Shown: positions 22,904 to 35,030 of the stretch, piece by piece
Numbering within the stretch: the stretch's first letter is position 1
Layout: each line of letters starts with the position of its first letter
Assembly (NCBI GenBank): GCA_025769875.1
Contig: JAGFNK010000213.1
Coordinates: 1 to 64,000, forward strand
Source of the DNA: Russula earlei
Lineage: Eukaryota > Basidiomycota > Agaricomycetes > Russulales > Russulaceae
Length of the DNA: 64,000 nucleotides
Direction: 5' to 3'
The notes under the pieces: model-generated
Database searches by the model: none
What the model was told of the DNA's origin: nothing
What the model saw: only the letters and a program-made list of their open reading frames with translations
Position numbers and translations under genes: made by a program

Positions 22904-25751
22904 ATGTCCTCAAGAGCTGTCGCAGGTGGACACACGTTACCTCCCTACCCAGAGTTTCTGGATTTCGAACGGACAGATGGTGATGTTAAGCAATGGCCCA
23001 CCAACACCGAGGAAGTCGTCGACAGCGACGAGCAGGTCAATTACATGAAGCCGCTTGGGCCAGACGACAGCCCAGATATCCACTGGCGGTGTCAAGTAGG
23101 GGATGAAAGTCGCAGAGAGGCTGGGGAAACAACGTGCGTGTCATTCATGCAATCGGTGACGCCTCTTCCTCGCTGATGGCCATTTCAGCTGGCAAGAGCT
23201 ATGTCCTCAGGTCTTGGCCGGAGGAGCTATCGCCTGTACTGCCACTATAAAGGAAAGCGATCGGCCCCTCGACAGGACTTATATCTCAGAGGTTCGCCAT
23301 ACGTCCTCACGCTCTTCCCCGTCCTCTTCCGACCTGACCTGACCGGACGCACGCACGCACGCACACCACCGGTATCATCCATCCAGGGTCCGTCCACGTG
23401 AAACGTTTCCGCTCCGTGCCCGAGTTCGTGCCGCACGCGATATGGCTCATGACGGACCCCACACTGAACCGCGCGAATTGTGATTGCAAGTATTGCGCCA
23501 AGCTCCCGCAGCGACTCATCTCCGAGACCCTCGGGTACAAATCCCTCTCCTCGTCCCCGCAGACCGGCACCCGCGTGCACCGCGTGGGTCGCGATCGCGA
23601 GCGACGCTCCCCACGCACGGCGGCGGCGGGGAGCGAGTACGCCACGGTGCGCCGCGCGCCAAAGCCCACGCCGCTGGAGAAGGGCCCGACGCAGTTCATG
23701 CTGCACGAGCGCTACGCAGATCTCCAAGCCATGTATGCCGAAACGTCCGCGGAGCTGCGCCGATGGCACCGCATCGGGGAGCTCGTCTGGTGCGCGCTCG
23801 ACCCTCCGATTCACGGCCCCGAGGCCAGCATCACGTTCTGGCCTGGCCTGGTTGACGAATGCTCACTCAAGGTGGAGACGCTGCCCTCGTCCCAAGTCGC
23901 CGTCCATACACTCCGCGGACGGCGACTTTGAGATGGAGGATGTAAGCGACATGCATCAGGCTGCTACTCAACTTGTCCAGAAGAACAGGGCGTCAAATGA
24001 CGCCAAAAGCGATACGCAGGTTCCATACCCAATCACGCCACATCCCGGAGATGCCAAACCTATGAGGGAGAGGGGGAGAGAGAGCCCTCTTCCGTGGATT
24101 GTGCATCAAAGGATCGTGTACAAGGTCAAATTGCTTGGCATCAACCACGACTACGTTGCGATCGAAACGCAAGTATTGCCATACCAAGGCTACACTCCCT
24201 CTCATGATCTTCTGCAAGCCCTGGAGAATATTCCCATAGAGCGGATCACATCCAAACCGGAAGAGATCACGGCGTTCAACCCTTGCCCCTCCGATGCAGA
24301 AATCGTGGAATCCGGGCTCGACGACACAGGGCGGCGTTTTGCGGACGCAACCGCGCCATATATGCTTGCCATAGAGATCTCTGCCGGAATTGCGGCATGT
24401 TGGACGCCTACGGACGAGTGGGAATTCAAAATGGTCCTTCCGACACCTGCAGATGTTTTCGCCAGCGCAGCAGCGGGCGCATCCGAAACCTACACCCTTC
24501 GACCACGGGCTCCACAGGTGCCGTCGTCTGTCACTCAAACCCGCTATCAGGGCCTCTGGCTTGGTGCAGAACGCATCTGGACGGACGACCTCGTGAGGCT
24601 CAAGGCAGCACGTGGTCAGATCGCCCCGCAGGGATCGCCGCAGATCTTGGCTCCATCGGGACCCTCAAAATCAACCATCGCGGAACTGGGGCTGGATCAG
24701 CAGGACGAGGAGGTGCTTAAGACGCATGGCGCCCGGGACCGAGGAGTGTTCATGCAGCTGGAAGCTTTGTTCGTCGTGGACGTCCCTGACTCGAGTGGTG
24801 CAGGGATGCGCGCTGAGTGTCGCGGAAGCGGCATGCTGTACGAACTTGCTGACGAGGATTGGGAGGAGCCTTTGCCGGGAGAGTCCAAGGCTGGAGGGGG
24901 CGAGGCTGTGATCGCACAGGATGCTTGGGCCGCGGCCGGATTGTCAACGCCACCACGCCCTCGCAACACGGGAGCGTCTCCCGAATTGCATCTCGGCAAG
25001 CCGTTCATGTCTGCGCCGTCACCGCTAAAGCAGCTCTCGCCAAGACAGGAAACCGTCGCGCCAAGTAGCGAGTCCGGTTGCCTCGGGAGCGGCTGTGAGC
25101 ACCCCTACAAGAAACCGAGACAAGCCCCCCGGGACGGCGGCGCCTGCAAGGGCGGACGTGGATTCTGCGAACAAACAACTCTCGCATCCGAACAAGGCGA
25201 ACGCCGTACCGCTGCCCCCGCCACCGCGCGGATTTCGCTTCCGCCCCGTCCTGCCCGAAGGTTTCGAGGTGGTCGTGTCGCTCGCGCTTGTCAGCGGGCG
25301 GTACTACCCACGGCTTCTCGCGCACCCGATGCTGCGGCCGATCGTGCGGGACATGCAGGGCCGCGCGAACGAGGCGGCTGCTCGGCTCGATGGGCACCAT
25401 CTTTTCGCGCTCGAGGGCATACTGCCGGGCTTCTTCAATGCGAGCGAGGCGACGCGTTGGAAGCCCGGTCGTTCGGCGATGGTGCGGGATGCGGCCAACG
25501 AACGCGGTGCGGGTTTGGCGCGCGTGTGGGACGTTAGGCGACGGCAAGCACAGGAGGCATCGGGGTCGGGGTCGGGATCGGGATTGGGACCGGGACCGGG
25601 ATCGGGGGCTGCGGGCGATGCTGCTGCTGAAGTAGAGCCGGGTCCATCGAACGATCAAGACGATGACGGTGAGACGCAGAGCTTGGGCTACCCCGAGCCG
25701 GTAGATGGTGTCTCGACATTGGTGGACGCACAAGCGGGGTCGTCGGCTTAA
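22904..25751 (+). CDS. clr2: Clr2-like transcriptional silencing protein (SHREC component)
   Basis: Clr2 is a scaffold of the fission-yeast SHREC complex, which silences heterochromatin through histone deacetylation and remodelling. From ATG 22904: PPYPEFLDFERTDGDVKQWP, then an exon with ELCPQVLAGGAIA, then the Clr2 N-terminal domain RFRSVPEFVPHAIWLMTD with the cysteine cluster NCDCKYCAK (near 23480). A GC-rich linker follows, then the central and C-terminal domain PLPWIVHQRIVYKVKLLGI to TRYQGLWLGAERIWTDDLVRLK (near 24540-24600), and a final frame with GFRFRPVLPEGFEVV to the stop at 25749-25751. Reading frame changes near 23890-23980 and again near 25085-25170. I take these as introns but could not fix the boundaries. 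A glycine/serine run lies near 25560-25610. The family is confident, the exon map is not. Confidence 0.8.
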
Positions 25752-26284
25752 AAAAATGTACTGACTCGTTGAAGCCTTGCTGGTCACCGCTCGTTTGTTT
25801 TCCGGTCTGTTGTAGTGAGCTTTGGACCTTTCTTGTTGTCATTCCACCCAATGGGGCAGGACCGGCGGTCGGCTTTGTCTTATCCACACGGGGGTAGTTG
25901 AACACTGTACCGTACGTATACCGTAACGGTAAGATATGTTCCCTGTCTGTCACAACTTGGAAGGATCTGTGCCTGTAGAGCCAACTCACGAGGTCTGAAT
26001 GTAAAGAGTACCCAATTAGAATAAAACAAAGGCCGTCCCGTGTGAGTGAAAGTCCGTCCGCCAACCGTTTTTAAACGGCCGAGGGGGACGAGTCGCAGCG
26101 AAACGCAACACCACATGGAAGAATGCACGCCGTCATTCAAACTCGATGAACCGGCGTGCGAGCGCGTGGAGCGGTGCACAGCAATTATGTCACTCCATAT
26201 TTTGTGAGATTCCTATCATTTTCCGGCACGCTTGAACGGCGTGGCTGCCCGCTGCCGGGTGACAAGTAAAGGAAGGGGCCCCAG
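25752..26284. other. Intergenic, 3' of clr2 and 5' of the TRAPPC12-like gene
   Basis: No coding sequence recognised. The right end leads into the TATA box of the next gene. Confidence 0.55.
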
Positions 26285-26291
26285 TATAAAA
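26285..26291 (+). promoter_or_regulatory. TATA box of the TRAPPC12-like gene
   Basis: TATAAAA lies 64 bases before the ATG at 26349. This argues against an upstream in-frame start (a TTG-led extension from 26232 would begin before the TATA box) and supports 26349 as the first codon. Confidence 0.6.
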
Positions 26292-26348
26292 GGGGGTGGA
26301 GAACCGCTTCTCGGATCGGGAGAATCATTGGTTGGCACCCCGTCAGGC

Positions 26349-29017
26349 ATGATGAGCACAAAGGCCGTCGACAAGAGGCTGGGCGAGATGGCCTCGTTGA
26401 GCGACTCGTCTGGGGAGACGACGACGTCGAGACCTGGGAGGGCGAGGAGGGTGTCGATGAAGATAAAGAAGGGGTTGAGGGAGGTCAAGGAGATGCTGTC
26501 GCCCCATCACCGCCACCAGCACCAGCACCAGCACCAGCACCAGCACGGTCACGGCCCTCGCTGCCATGACCGCGAGGGACGGCGCGATTCCGGGCCGCCG
26601 TCGCATGATGACCCGTCGCCGTCGCCGTCGCGACATGGACGGGGACCGCTGGCACCGGTTTTGGACCACCTCGAGAAGGACAAATCGGTTCCCATCCACC
26701 TTCACATCTCTCGGACCATCGCCCGCAAGCGTTCCTCCTCTTTATATTCCTGCTCCTCAGATATCGTCCTCGACGAGTCACAGTCCCTCCACCATCCTCC
26801 CCACATCCAAGTCGAAGGAAACCAACAAATCGAACGACAGCAACCTGAAGAAACCTTGCAACTGGATCCTCAGCCAGAGATGGACGCCCCAGAACCTTTC
26901 GTCGCTCCGCCTAGCCCTCAGCAGCGTTCCGACGACGGTGAAGGGACTCCCAATCCCTTCCTCGTCGATGATCCAGAGGACCCACTTTCCGACCTGGGAT
27001 CTCCGGCCTCAGTGCCAGTCCCTCCTATGGAGCCACCGTCCATACCGATACAAGTCCCGCCCCCTGAGCCGGTCGAGATCTCTCCAACTCCAGCTCTGCC
27101 TCCTCCGAACACCGAACCAGCATCTCCTGTCATCGACAAGCCCGTGCCCCCGCTTCCGGTCGCCTCTGACACCGAGTCTGACCCAGAAGCGCCGGCGGTT
27201 CACCTTCCCCAACTCGTGATGCCGACAATGTTCCTGCCGATACCGAACGTACGCATAAGCTCTCATCTTACTTGGTGGCTCACCCGCCGCACTCCCATAT
27301 ATTATTAAACTTATCTCTCTCCTTTCCCGCTTGTTGTATTTGTGTATCATAGACAGACCCGTTATCTTCCCTCCTGACCAAATATATATCTAATCCCGAG
27401 AGACGACCCCAGCGAGATCTCACCGGTGAATGGACCAGGACGGACTTCCATACGCTAGTCGTGAGTGCCTTCCGCTCGTGTACAAGGCGACAAACCGAAA
27501 CGACTACCCACTCCTGCAGATGACGAACAGTTGGCGCGCGCTAGCTCGGATGGCACGCGACCGCATCGTGGAGGCAGATCCGGAGGACGTTTCCCTCGTG
27601 CTAAATGCACGTACAAGCAGGCCATCCATGGCATGGCCTTACCTCCGAACGGACTGACTGACCCGACCTCCCCTCCCCACAGCTCTGGTCCCTCCGCCTC
27701 TCCTCCCTCGCCCGTCTCCGCCTCTTCAACCAAGCGTCCGCCGAAGCGACCAACCTCTTCGGCGCGCTCGCCAACGTCGCGCCCGCCTCCGCCCGCGCCC
27801 ACGTCCTCGAGCGTCTCCTCCCCTTCGAGCTCGACGTCGTCCACGCCCGCGTCAAGTACTGGGCCGGCGACGCCACCGGGTACGCCGACTCCCTCGGCGC
27901 CCTCCTCCGTCGCTGCAAACGCCGCGCGCGGTCCGCCCGTCTCGACGCGGACCGCCAGATGTGGATCGAGCGCGGCGCGCGCCTGGGGCTGATCGCCGCC
28001 TCGCATTTCATCGAGATCAAGGTACGCTGACCCGAGCCCCCCCCCCCCCCACCCTCTCTTGATGACGGACTTCCCCCCCCCCCCCCCCACGGCTCGTATG
28101 CAATAAACAGGACTTTGCAGCCGCTACCGCGCTGCTCGAGCCCCTCGCCACTCAGCAGCAGTCGACCACCGACGGCCGCCACCACCACCACCAACAGCGA
28201 GCTGCGCTCCGCGCTCGGTCGCGTGTACCTTCAAGCGGGGCAGCTCGACCGAGCCGAGGCGCACATGAGCGCCGTCGCGGCGGACCCCGGCGCGCCCGAG
28301 TCGACCAAGGTGCTCAACGCCGCCCTTCTCGCGTCCGCGCGCGGGGACTGGGACGCCGCCGCCTCGCTCTTGCGCGCGCTCGTCGCGCAAGACGAGGTGA
28401 AGTATGCGGTGCGTCCCGTTGCGTCGTTTCGTTTCACCAAACCGTCCGCTTGGGCGCGTGCTTTTTTTTTTCTTTTTTTTTTTTTTTTTTTTTTTTTTTC
28501 CCATTCGCTCCTGTGCCAGCAGCAGAAGGGCACGGCACGGCGCGGCACGGCGCTGGATCGATCGTGGTCGTTTTTTTTTTTTTTTTTTTTGGGCTTTTGG
28601 CTTTGGCTGACGCTGCTTCGCTTCGCTTTTGCTTTCGTTCAAAAAGGCCGTCAACGACTTGGCCGTGGCGCTTCTCGGCCAGGGCAAACTGAAGGAGGGC
28701 ATCCAGGTCCTGGAAATCGCTTTCGAAGCGTCGCCGTCGACGTTGGCGATGGCGGAGCCTTTCCTCTTCAACCTTTGTGCGTGGTATTTTTTTTTTTTTT
28801 TCCCTCCCCTCCCTTTTTTGTTTTTTTGCGTGCAACAAAAGTATATTATGAGATCACTCTCTGAAACGCCCCCCACACCCAAACGATCCCCATAGCCACG
28901 CTCTACGAGCTCCGATCGTCCATCGCGGCCGACAAGAAGCGCGAACTATTGATCGAGGTTGGCAAATGGAGCGGAGACGGCCTGCGCACGACGTGCCTCA
29001 AGATGCCCATCGTTTGA
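26349..29017 (+). CDS. TRAPPC12-like TPR protein (TRAPP complex subunit 12 family)
   Basis: The N-terminal exon (from ATG 26349) is a low-complexity region with a His-Gln run coded by CACCAG repeats (26515-26545) and proline-rich stretches. After an intron comes TDPLSSLLTKYISNPERRP and LTGEWTRTDFHTLV, then NSWRALARMARDRIVEADPE, LWSLRLSSLARLRLFNQASA, LLPFELDVVHARVKYWAGD, a TPR-like array (ALGRVYLQAGQLDRAEAHMS, LNAALLASARGDWDAAASLL, AVNDLAVALLGQGKLKEGIQ) and finally ATLYELRSSIAADKKREL to the stop at 29015. This order is that of TRAPPC12 (TTC15), a tethering-complex subunit for ER-Golgi traffic. Introns between 28021 and 28890 hold very long C and T runs. The ORF is GC-rich in the middle exons. 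Splice sites were not all resolved. Confidence 0.8.
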
Positions 29018-29399
29018 GCGGTTTGATGCCGAGAACGCGGCCATCACCGTAGTATTGCTGTCTGTCATGCGTTGCACGGTGAATGAATGGTTTAATTACC
29101 ACGACTGCATACGACAGGGGGAACTACAGTATTCTTTGCTTTGCGGACATGAACAAAACTGCATGAGGTTTTCGATCTGGAGGCGAGTGCAATGCGATGA
29201 TAACATGAAAGTAAAAGTAAAAGAGGGAAAAGCCCTCGTTACTGTAAAACCTGAATGTGTAAAGACTGGCGCTAAGTTTGCTATGTCGGTTTCCTATCTC
29301 TCCTCGGGTTTGCCCTACATCCCCGCGGCGCGGTTAAGCATGTAAAGCTGCAGATCCTGCCATCCTGTCCCAAAAAAATAAAGCCCATTAGCTCAATCC
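29018..29399. other. Intergenic, between convergent genes
   Basis: 3' ends of the TRAPPC12-like gene (+) and KAR9 (-). An open frame at 28959-29345 overlaps the end of the former and has no family features. AATAAAG at about 29378 may be a poly(A) signal for the plus strand. Confidence 0.55.
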
Positions 29400-32308
29400 T
29401 CAATCCACTCTCCAAATCCCCAGGTGCTTACCTCCGCCAACACGGACCATGACCTTCTTCGTGGCCGTGCTGGGTTCGCCCTTGGCCCCCGCTCGACTGA
29501 GCGTCGTCAATCTGCACGTGACTGTCTTCCTCGCCAACGAGTTGGAGAACGCGTACTGTGCGCGTACTTCCTCACCCTCGCGTGGGATCATCTTCAGCGG
29601 CGGATCAACGCGCTCGATCAGCAAGCCGTGCGCGATCGAGTTGACGATCGCGGCCACCTCTGCGTCGAGAGGATCCCGAGGATTGCCCGGAGTGTACACG
29701 TAGGCTGGGCTCGCCGAGCTGCCAAAGTCGCTCAGTCGCGACGATGGACGCGACGGCGTGCGGAGTGTGGATGGCATCGATGACGACGACGACGACGAGG
29801 TCTCACGGAAGCTGGAAGGTGGAAGCTTTGCGCTCGTCGATGGCCTCAACGCCCGAGGGCTGTTGGTACTACTGCTCCCACTCCCAGCGCTGATGCTGCC
29901 GTAGAATGGAACGGCCTGGGCGCGAAGGCGTAGCATTGCTTCTGGGGTTTGAGCGCGCAACGCGGCGGCGCGGAAGGGTGTATGTGTTTGGGTAGGACTC
30001 TCCCTGCCGTCTCTGTCATGTTCACGGTAGTTGGAAAGCGTGGACCCAGGGCGAGACGGTGACAGGATGTGGAATACGGGTGCAGGAATCATACTACGGC
30101 TTGGAGGACGTGGCCCTGGAAGTCGAGTCCCTCCCGGTGTCGTAGCACGCGGCGGCGAATGGTCAGGAGAAAATGCGCGTTGCATTAGGGAGGTCGGCGG
30201 CTCAGAATCATCCGATGGTGAATCCGATCTTGCGGGGAAGTGGGATGGAGTAGGGATGTGAGAGGGTGTCCTCGGACGTGCATGGGGGGATGTGACATTC
30301 AGGCCTCGCGCATGGGAGCGGGATGGTGGGCGCTGAGGGTGTGTCGGATTGGTAGATCCCGCTGTAGAAACTGATGACATGACAGGGGACCACGGGCGGG
30401 ATGATGCCATTGAACACCGTGAGACACTTCGTTGGTTGGAGGAATGGCCCGACGGTAATGGAGGCACAGGTGATATTCCCTCAGGACGATGTGGAGTAAC
30501 GACGGAGGGTCGGCGGAGACGGTGGTCTTCGTGAACCCTAGTGGACGAATTCCACGGCTGCTTCGCTGGCGTAATGGTCTTGGTATTTGCATCGTGTTCT
30601 GTCACTTTGGATGATGGTGTGGACTCTGGTGTGAGGGAATGAGAGTATTTATGGCCAAGTCTTTCAGGCGTCAATGGTGTTATAGGTTGACGAGTAGACA
30701 TGGCGAAGAGTGAAGATCGGTGGCGAAGGGTCGCCGTTGGCGTCGGGGCAAATGCAGGGACACGCTGCGCTTTAGATTGCTGCTGAAGAGGCGTCGTCGT
30801 GACATTAGATGACTTTCCGCCGCCGGTTAGCTTTCGAGCAAACCTGCGGAATGGCGAGACCGAGCGTGACAAAGCGCTGGACGCGCTGAGGCTGAGACTT
30901 TTCTTACTGCTCGAGGCGCTAGGTGGGGTGAGGTATCCGTTGCGGCTTTTCGACTTGGAGGTTGGGCCAGATACAACAGACCCGCTGTCGCTTGGGGTAA
31001 TCTCTTCCTCACCCATCACTATTCTTCGCACGGCTTCCATTTCGGCATCCGTGCGGGTGATACGTTCCCTGATGTGCTTCCATCGCTGAGTGGAGTCCGC
31101 ATGCCGCCGTAAACATTCTCCGTTCTTCGTTACGCGGTCCTGGACACCTTTATCGATGATAGAAAGAACTTTGGTGGTGGCAGGCATGTAGTGCCTGGGA
31201 ACGCCGTCAGATACCGAAAGATATCTAAGCGGCGAGGATACGTACTTCTTCTTGGCCTCATAAGAGTCGAGTAGCGACTGAAACACTTCCATGCTCAGTG
31301 GGGATTTTTGAGATCGCATAGAGCCCATAGATGTGATGGAGGAAGAGGCGGATATTGAATCGCTAGGCCCGTATCGTTGAAACTGCCAAATGAAGTCCTT
31401 GGGAACATGTTGTCAATCAAGTCGCCGCATGGCCACGTAGCGTCGCTCACTTGACAACGATTAATGGCCTTCTCGAGGCTCGACATCATGCCATCCGCTT
31501 GATCTGTGACGGTTCTGAAGACGGTCAACCATTTATCCTCCTTGAGTTCCTCTCGTAGGACCTCGCTCTCCTCCTGTACGCTCTCCCATTCGGACATAAA
31601 TGTAGCGTGTTTCCGAAGAAGCAACGCACACTCTGTCGGTTCCTCGTTGGAAGTGTCATGAGTCGGAGCGGGGACCGATTGTGATAGTGGCTGGATGGAT
31701 GCGTTCAAAGTCTTGACGCCACCGGCAACAGATTCGAGTCGCTCGTCGAGGGCCATAAGAGCTTGATCAATGACGCTAGTGGCTGTAGCGAGGTCGCCGG
31801 AAGACTGAGACTTGTGTCGTAGCTCCTGAATCTCTGATCACAAAAGGAACGATTAGAATACGGCATATGGAGAACGGACGGGAGGGGGGAACGTGCCGAA
31901 TATACGCGTCTGTATATCGGAGATGCTGTAGAAGAGTTCCGTGATGCGGGTTGAGATGGCCAGGAGTTGCAAGTCGCTTTGGGGAGAGCAATCTTAGACA
32001 CGACGAAGACACAATAGAGACAGGCTCACTCGTGACTCTTGCCGATTCCATTGGCTTGTGACAATACACGACCCGCTGTGATTGTGATATTCTCTGAGGC
32101 AGATCAGCCGGCTGATGGCGCGTCCTTGGCAGTCCTTTGAGGGAGGGAACTAACCTTCATCGGCTTGACTGAAGGAGATTTGCGATGAGGACGCGGAAGA
32201 AGCGGTTGACGATCTAGGGGAGGGAGGAGAACTGGCGGTGTGGAAACTAAGTGGTGACGCGGAATGTACACTAGAAGTCGTGGAAGTCGAAACACTGAGC
32301 GATGTCAT
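29400..32308 (-). CDS. KAR9: KAR9-family spindle-positioning protein
   Basis: Kar9 links microtubule plus ends (through EB1/Bim1) to myosin V and guides nuclear movement and spindle orientation. From ATG 32308 there is a Ser/Thr-rich N-terminus, short exons with TRITELFYSISDIQTRI, then VIDQALMALDERLESVAGGV and the Kar9 signature around EDKWLTVFRTVTDQADGMMS (near 31510). LLDSYEAKKKYV follows, then a long basic, Ser/Pro-rich disordered region (31000-29700), and a C-terminal segment with YAFSNSLARKTVTCRL and KKVMVRVGGGK before the stop at 29400. The basic tail contains several Ser-x-Ile/Leu-Pro-like motifs of the kind EB1 binds, for example SHIPTP. The C-terminal piece resembles a GAS2-like microtubule-binding end. 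Several introns of about 50-60 bases lie in the first third. Confidence 0.85.
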
Positions 32309-33499
32309 AATAAGGAGGCAAAAAGAAAAGAGACTGGAAGGGATATTATAAAGGAAGAAAGGTAAAAAGGGATTGTGAAGAGGGAAAGGAAGGATCCGTC
32401 GGGGTGAGAAACAGTGGGTGGTCGAGGGCGAACCGTGACTGAACCGAGGGTATAGAGTGACGAAACCCAAACAGGACACGACACGACGCGACACGACACG
32501 ACGGACCCTCTGCGAACAGAGTTGACGGTCTGACCAGCTTGAGAACAAAAAGCCTGTCCGTTGTGTACGCGGTTGAGTCGACTCTGTGTTGGTTTGCTTT
32601 CCGGCTCCCCACTCCGGGATATCGGTCCGCCTTTCCCCTGATCGGGGTGCCCCATCCCAATCATGCTCAGCACCATCCCTCGCGCGCCTCCAAACGCACC
32701 GCGCCTGGGCATGGATCCCACGACAACCAAGCCAAGTGAGCAAGCATTAGCTGTGAGTTAGGGCGCGAGTCGCATGTCTCCGATCCAGGGCCTCGACTCA
32801 ACACATCAACTCACTCCCTCACAAACCATAGGACTAGGAACGCGCTCGTGGCAGGAAAACTAGCAGGGCACCTCCCATGTATCATGTATCAGGTGGAAGG
32901 CCCACCTCAGGCATAGCGGGCCAACCGCCGGCGGGATGAGGCGAGGCGCGGAACCGAGAAGACATGAGCAGCAAAGGCCTTTCTATGAGGCAGAAGTGGG
33001 AGCAAGCCCGCGAGGCAACGTCATAAAAGAGGAAGAGGAGGACTGTGACGGCAAAAAGACGGATGGACGTCGATTCTGATTATGCACCGTCGTGGACACT
33101 CCCTTGCTACTACAGAAGTCATAGGGGCCAATAAACGACGACGGCATCTGTGGCACCGGCATGCCCCTGACGGACAGAAGGACTACTACAGAATTGGGTG
33201 GTACGGAACGTGTTGTAGGCATTTCCGTACCACTCAGGGGTTCAACGTGTTCAACTTCACCTGGCACTGAAGGTCACCTACGCTTGCATCCCTTACACGT
33301 CAGCATCAAGTAACCATGGAATGTCGAGCAGTGCGAACACACTCCATGTATCCAGTCGTAGCTACTTGGTCGCCTAAACGCCCTCCAAGATGTATCCCGA
33401 GAGATTACGAGTGGCACCATGTTTGAACATGGGAGAGTTTTCATCATCAGTACATTATGGCTGGTGTCATCAAGAGACCGAGATGCGCCAAGAGATGAA
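32309..33499. other. Intergenic; KAR9 promoter and RED 3' side
   Basis: No protein family recognised in any frame. A short ACACGACGCG-type tandem microsatellite lies at about 32474-32507, upstream of KAR9. A minus-strand frame at 32983-33267 has no domain features. Confidence 0.55.
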
Positions 33500-34927
33500 T
33501 CAACTAGCTTTGTTCTTTCCCTTTCGCTTTTCTTTTCTTGCTTTCCGTTTTTCCTCCTTCTCCATTACCTCGTCCATCACCAAAAAGTCGTGAATTGAAG
33601 GCATGGCAGACGAAGACAGCGGTGCGAGCCGTCCCGGTTGTTCTTCATTGGCATCGACTTCAGCCTTTGGTGTGGGTGAGGGGTTTACTCCTGTGGCAGC
33701 CTGTGGTGGCACTTCTTCTGGCGCTTCTGGCTGTGCCTCATCACCGAACCAGCCTTTACGTGGTTGAGCGGGCTCGTCCTCTGGAGATGCAACCAACGGC
33801 TCAGGGTGAGGCCGGGTTCGCTGGTCTGCCCCTGACCCATCGTCCGTATCGTCCTCAGACCCAAACTCCAGTCCCTTATACTCCCCGGCATCTGCAAATA
33901 TATCAAAGTCGTCTTCGTCGGGCGACTGCCGAATCGGTCCGTCCAGCGCTGACGTCGAGGCAGCGTGCTCCCGGGTTGTAAGAGGCATTGTTGAACCTTT
34001 CGAAGCAGCCTGCTCTCCAGCGTCCGTGGTATATGGCTCTACCTTCCGCTTCTTCTTCTTGGGCTCGCTGCGTTCCTTTCCCTTCTTCCTTTTCACTTTG
34101 TCCTCGGAGGAAGCGCCGATTGGTTTGAACCCTATCGGACGGAATTTTGACGAATCGGGGTGCTTGTCAAGTATGGCTCCCTCATTTGACTTTTCCAATT
34201 CGCCCTCGTTGGCACGCCTTCCCTTCAACTCCTTGATAATCTCTGCGCGTGAGCGTTTCTTCAATGTTGGGGCGGACGAGGTAGATGCCGTCTGCGCAAA
34301 CACCTCTTCAAGAGCCTCGTCATCCTGCTTGGACGAAGCAGACGTGAGACGGGCCTTGTTTTGTTCGAGGAGCGCAAAGTCAAGCCCCTTGACCAGAATG
34401 GAGTGATCTGAGTCGCCACCAAGATAGCGCCGCTGCGCGTCCACCTATGCATGGCCGTTACAATCTGTATGGTATAGAGAAAAATGCGAGCGCACCGCAG
34501 CCCTATCCTCGTTATCTGCGTTCCTTTTCTCAAACTCTTCTAAAACGGCCTCGACTTGTGCATAATCCCCTTCTTTGCCAGATCTTCGCTCCTCGGCACG
34601 GTCGCGATAAGTTTCGGATGCCTTCTTGACATTACGGGGTTTGAAAGCAGGCCCAGAGGCAGAAATCGCTTTACTATTCCAGCAACTGTTTGGTTTGAGG
34701 TGTCCAAGTTTAAACGTCCACTCACGTTTTCGAAGGTCCGGGCTTGGCCCCTCTCCGTAGGGAAGAACCACGTGATGTATAGCTTGGGCGTGATGATACA
34801 GACCGTTCTGTCTGTAAGAGACCCCTGAAAGCGTCCTATGATTGAGTGAGACCGACTGTCTGCAAATCAAGGTGAAGGAGCACCTACCTGGTTCATTGAG
34901 GACAAGAGCCGGAGAGCGGCCCGACAT
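33500..34927 (-). CDS. RED/IK-family spliceosomal protein
   Basis: RED (IK) is a component of the spliceosomal B complex that partners SMU1. The RED N-terminal domain is visible as AFKPRNVKKASETYRDRAEE followed by RRSGKEGDYAQVEAVLEEFE, then, across an intron near 34445, DAQRRYLGGDSDHSILVKGL and DFALLEQNKARL. The rest is a charged, disordered tail with KKKKRKVE (nuclear-localisation-like), SSKFRPIGFKPIG, several acidic patches, and an Lys-Arg-rich C-terminus before TGA at 33500. ATG 34927 (MSGRSPALVLNEPG) is chosen because an in-frame ATG at 35032 would overlap the start of the divergent neighbour. Homologues are longer in animals, where a RED dipeptide array is present; none is seen here. Confidence 0.85.
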
Positions 34928-35030
34928 GACTTTGCTGCCGCCGAGCTGACTGATGTGGTGATGATGGATGTATGCGTCTATATAGCATAGCAGCCCGAGC
35001 GCATCTTTGCCTTCTTCCTTCTGCCCCGGC
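34928..35030. promoter_or_regulatory. Very short divergent promoter, RED (-) / sterol acyltransferase (+)
   Basis: Only 103 bases lie between the two start codons. A TATATAGCATAG word at about 34979-34990 is 41 bases before the plus-strand ATG and could serve as its TATA element. Confidence 0.5.

Noticed and set aside
26232..26348. Upstream extension of the TRAPPC12-like frame
   Set aside because: It begins with TTG rather than ATG, and a TATA box at 26285 lies inside it, so the ATG at 26349 is a better start.
28124..28882. 252-codon minus-strand frame in the TRAPPC12-like gene
   Set aside because: Shadow of the coding strand; its long Lys runs are the antisense of intronic poly-T.
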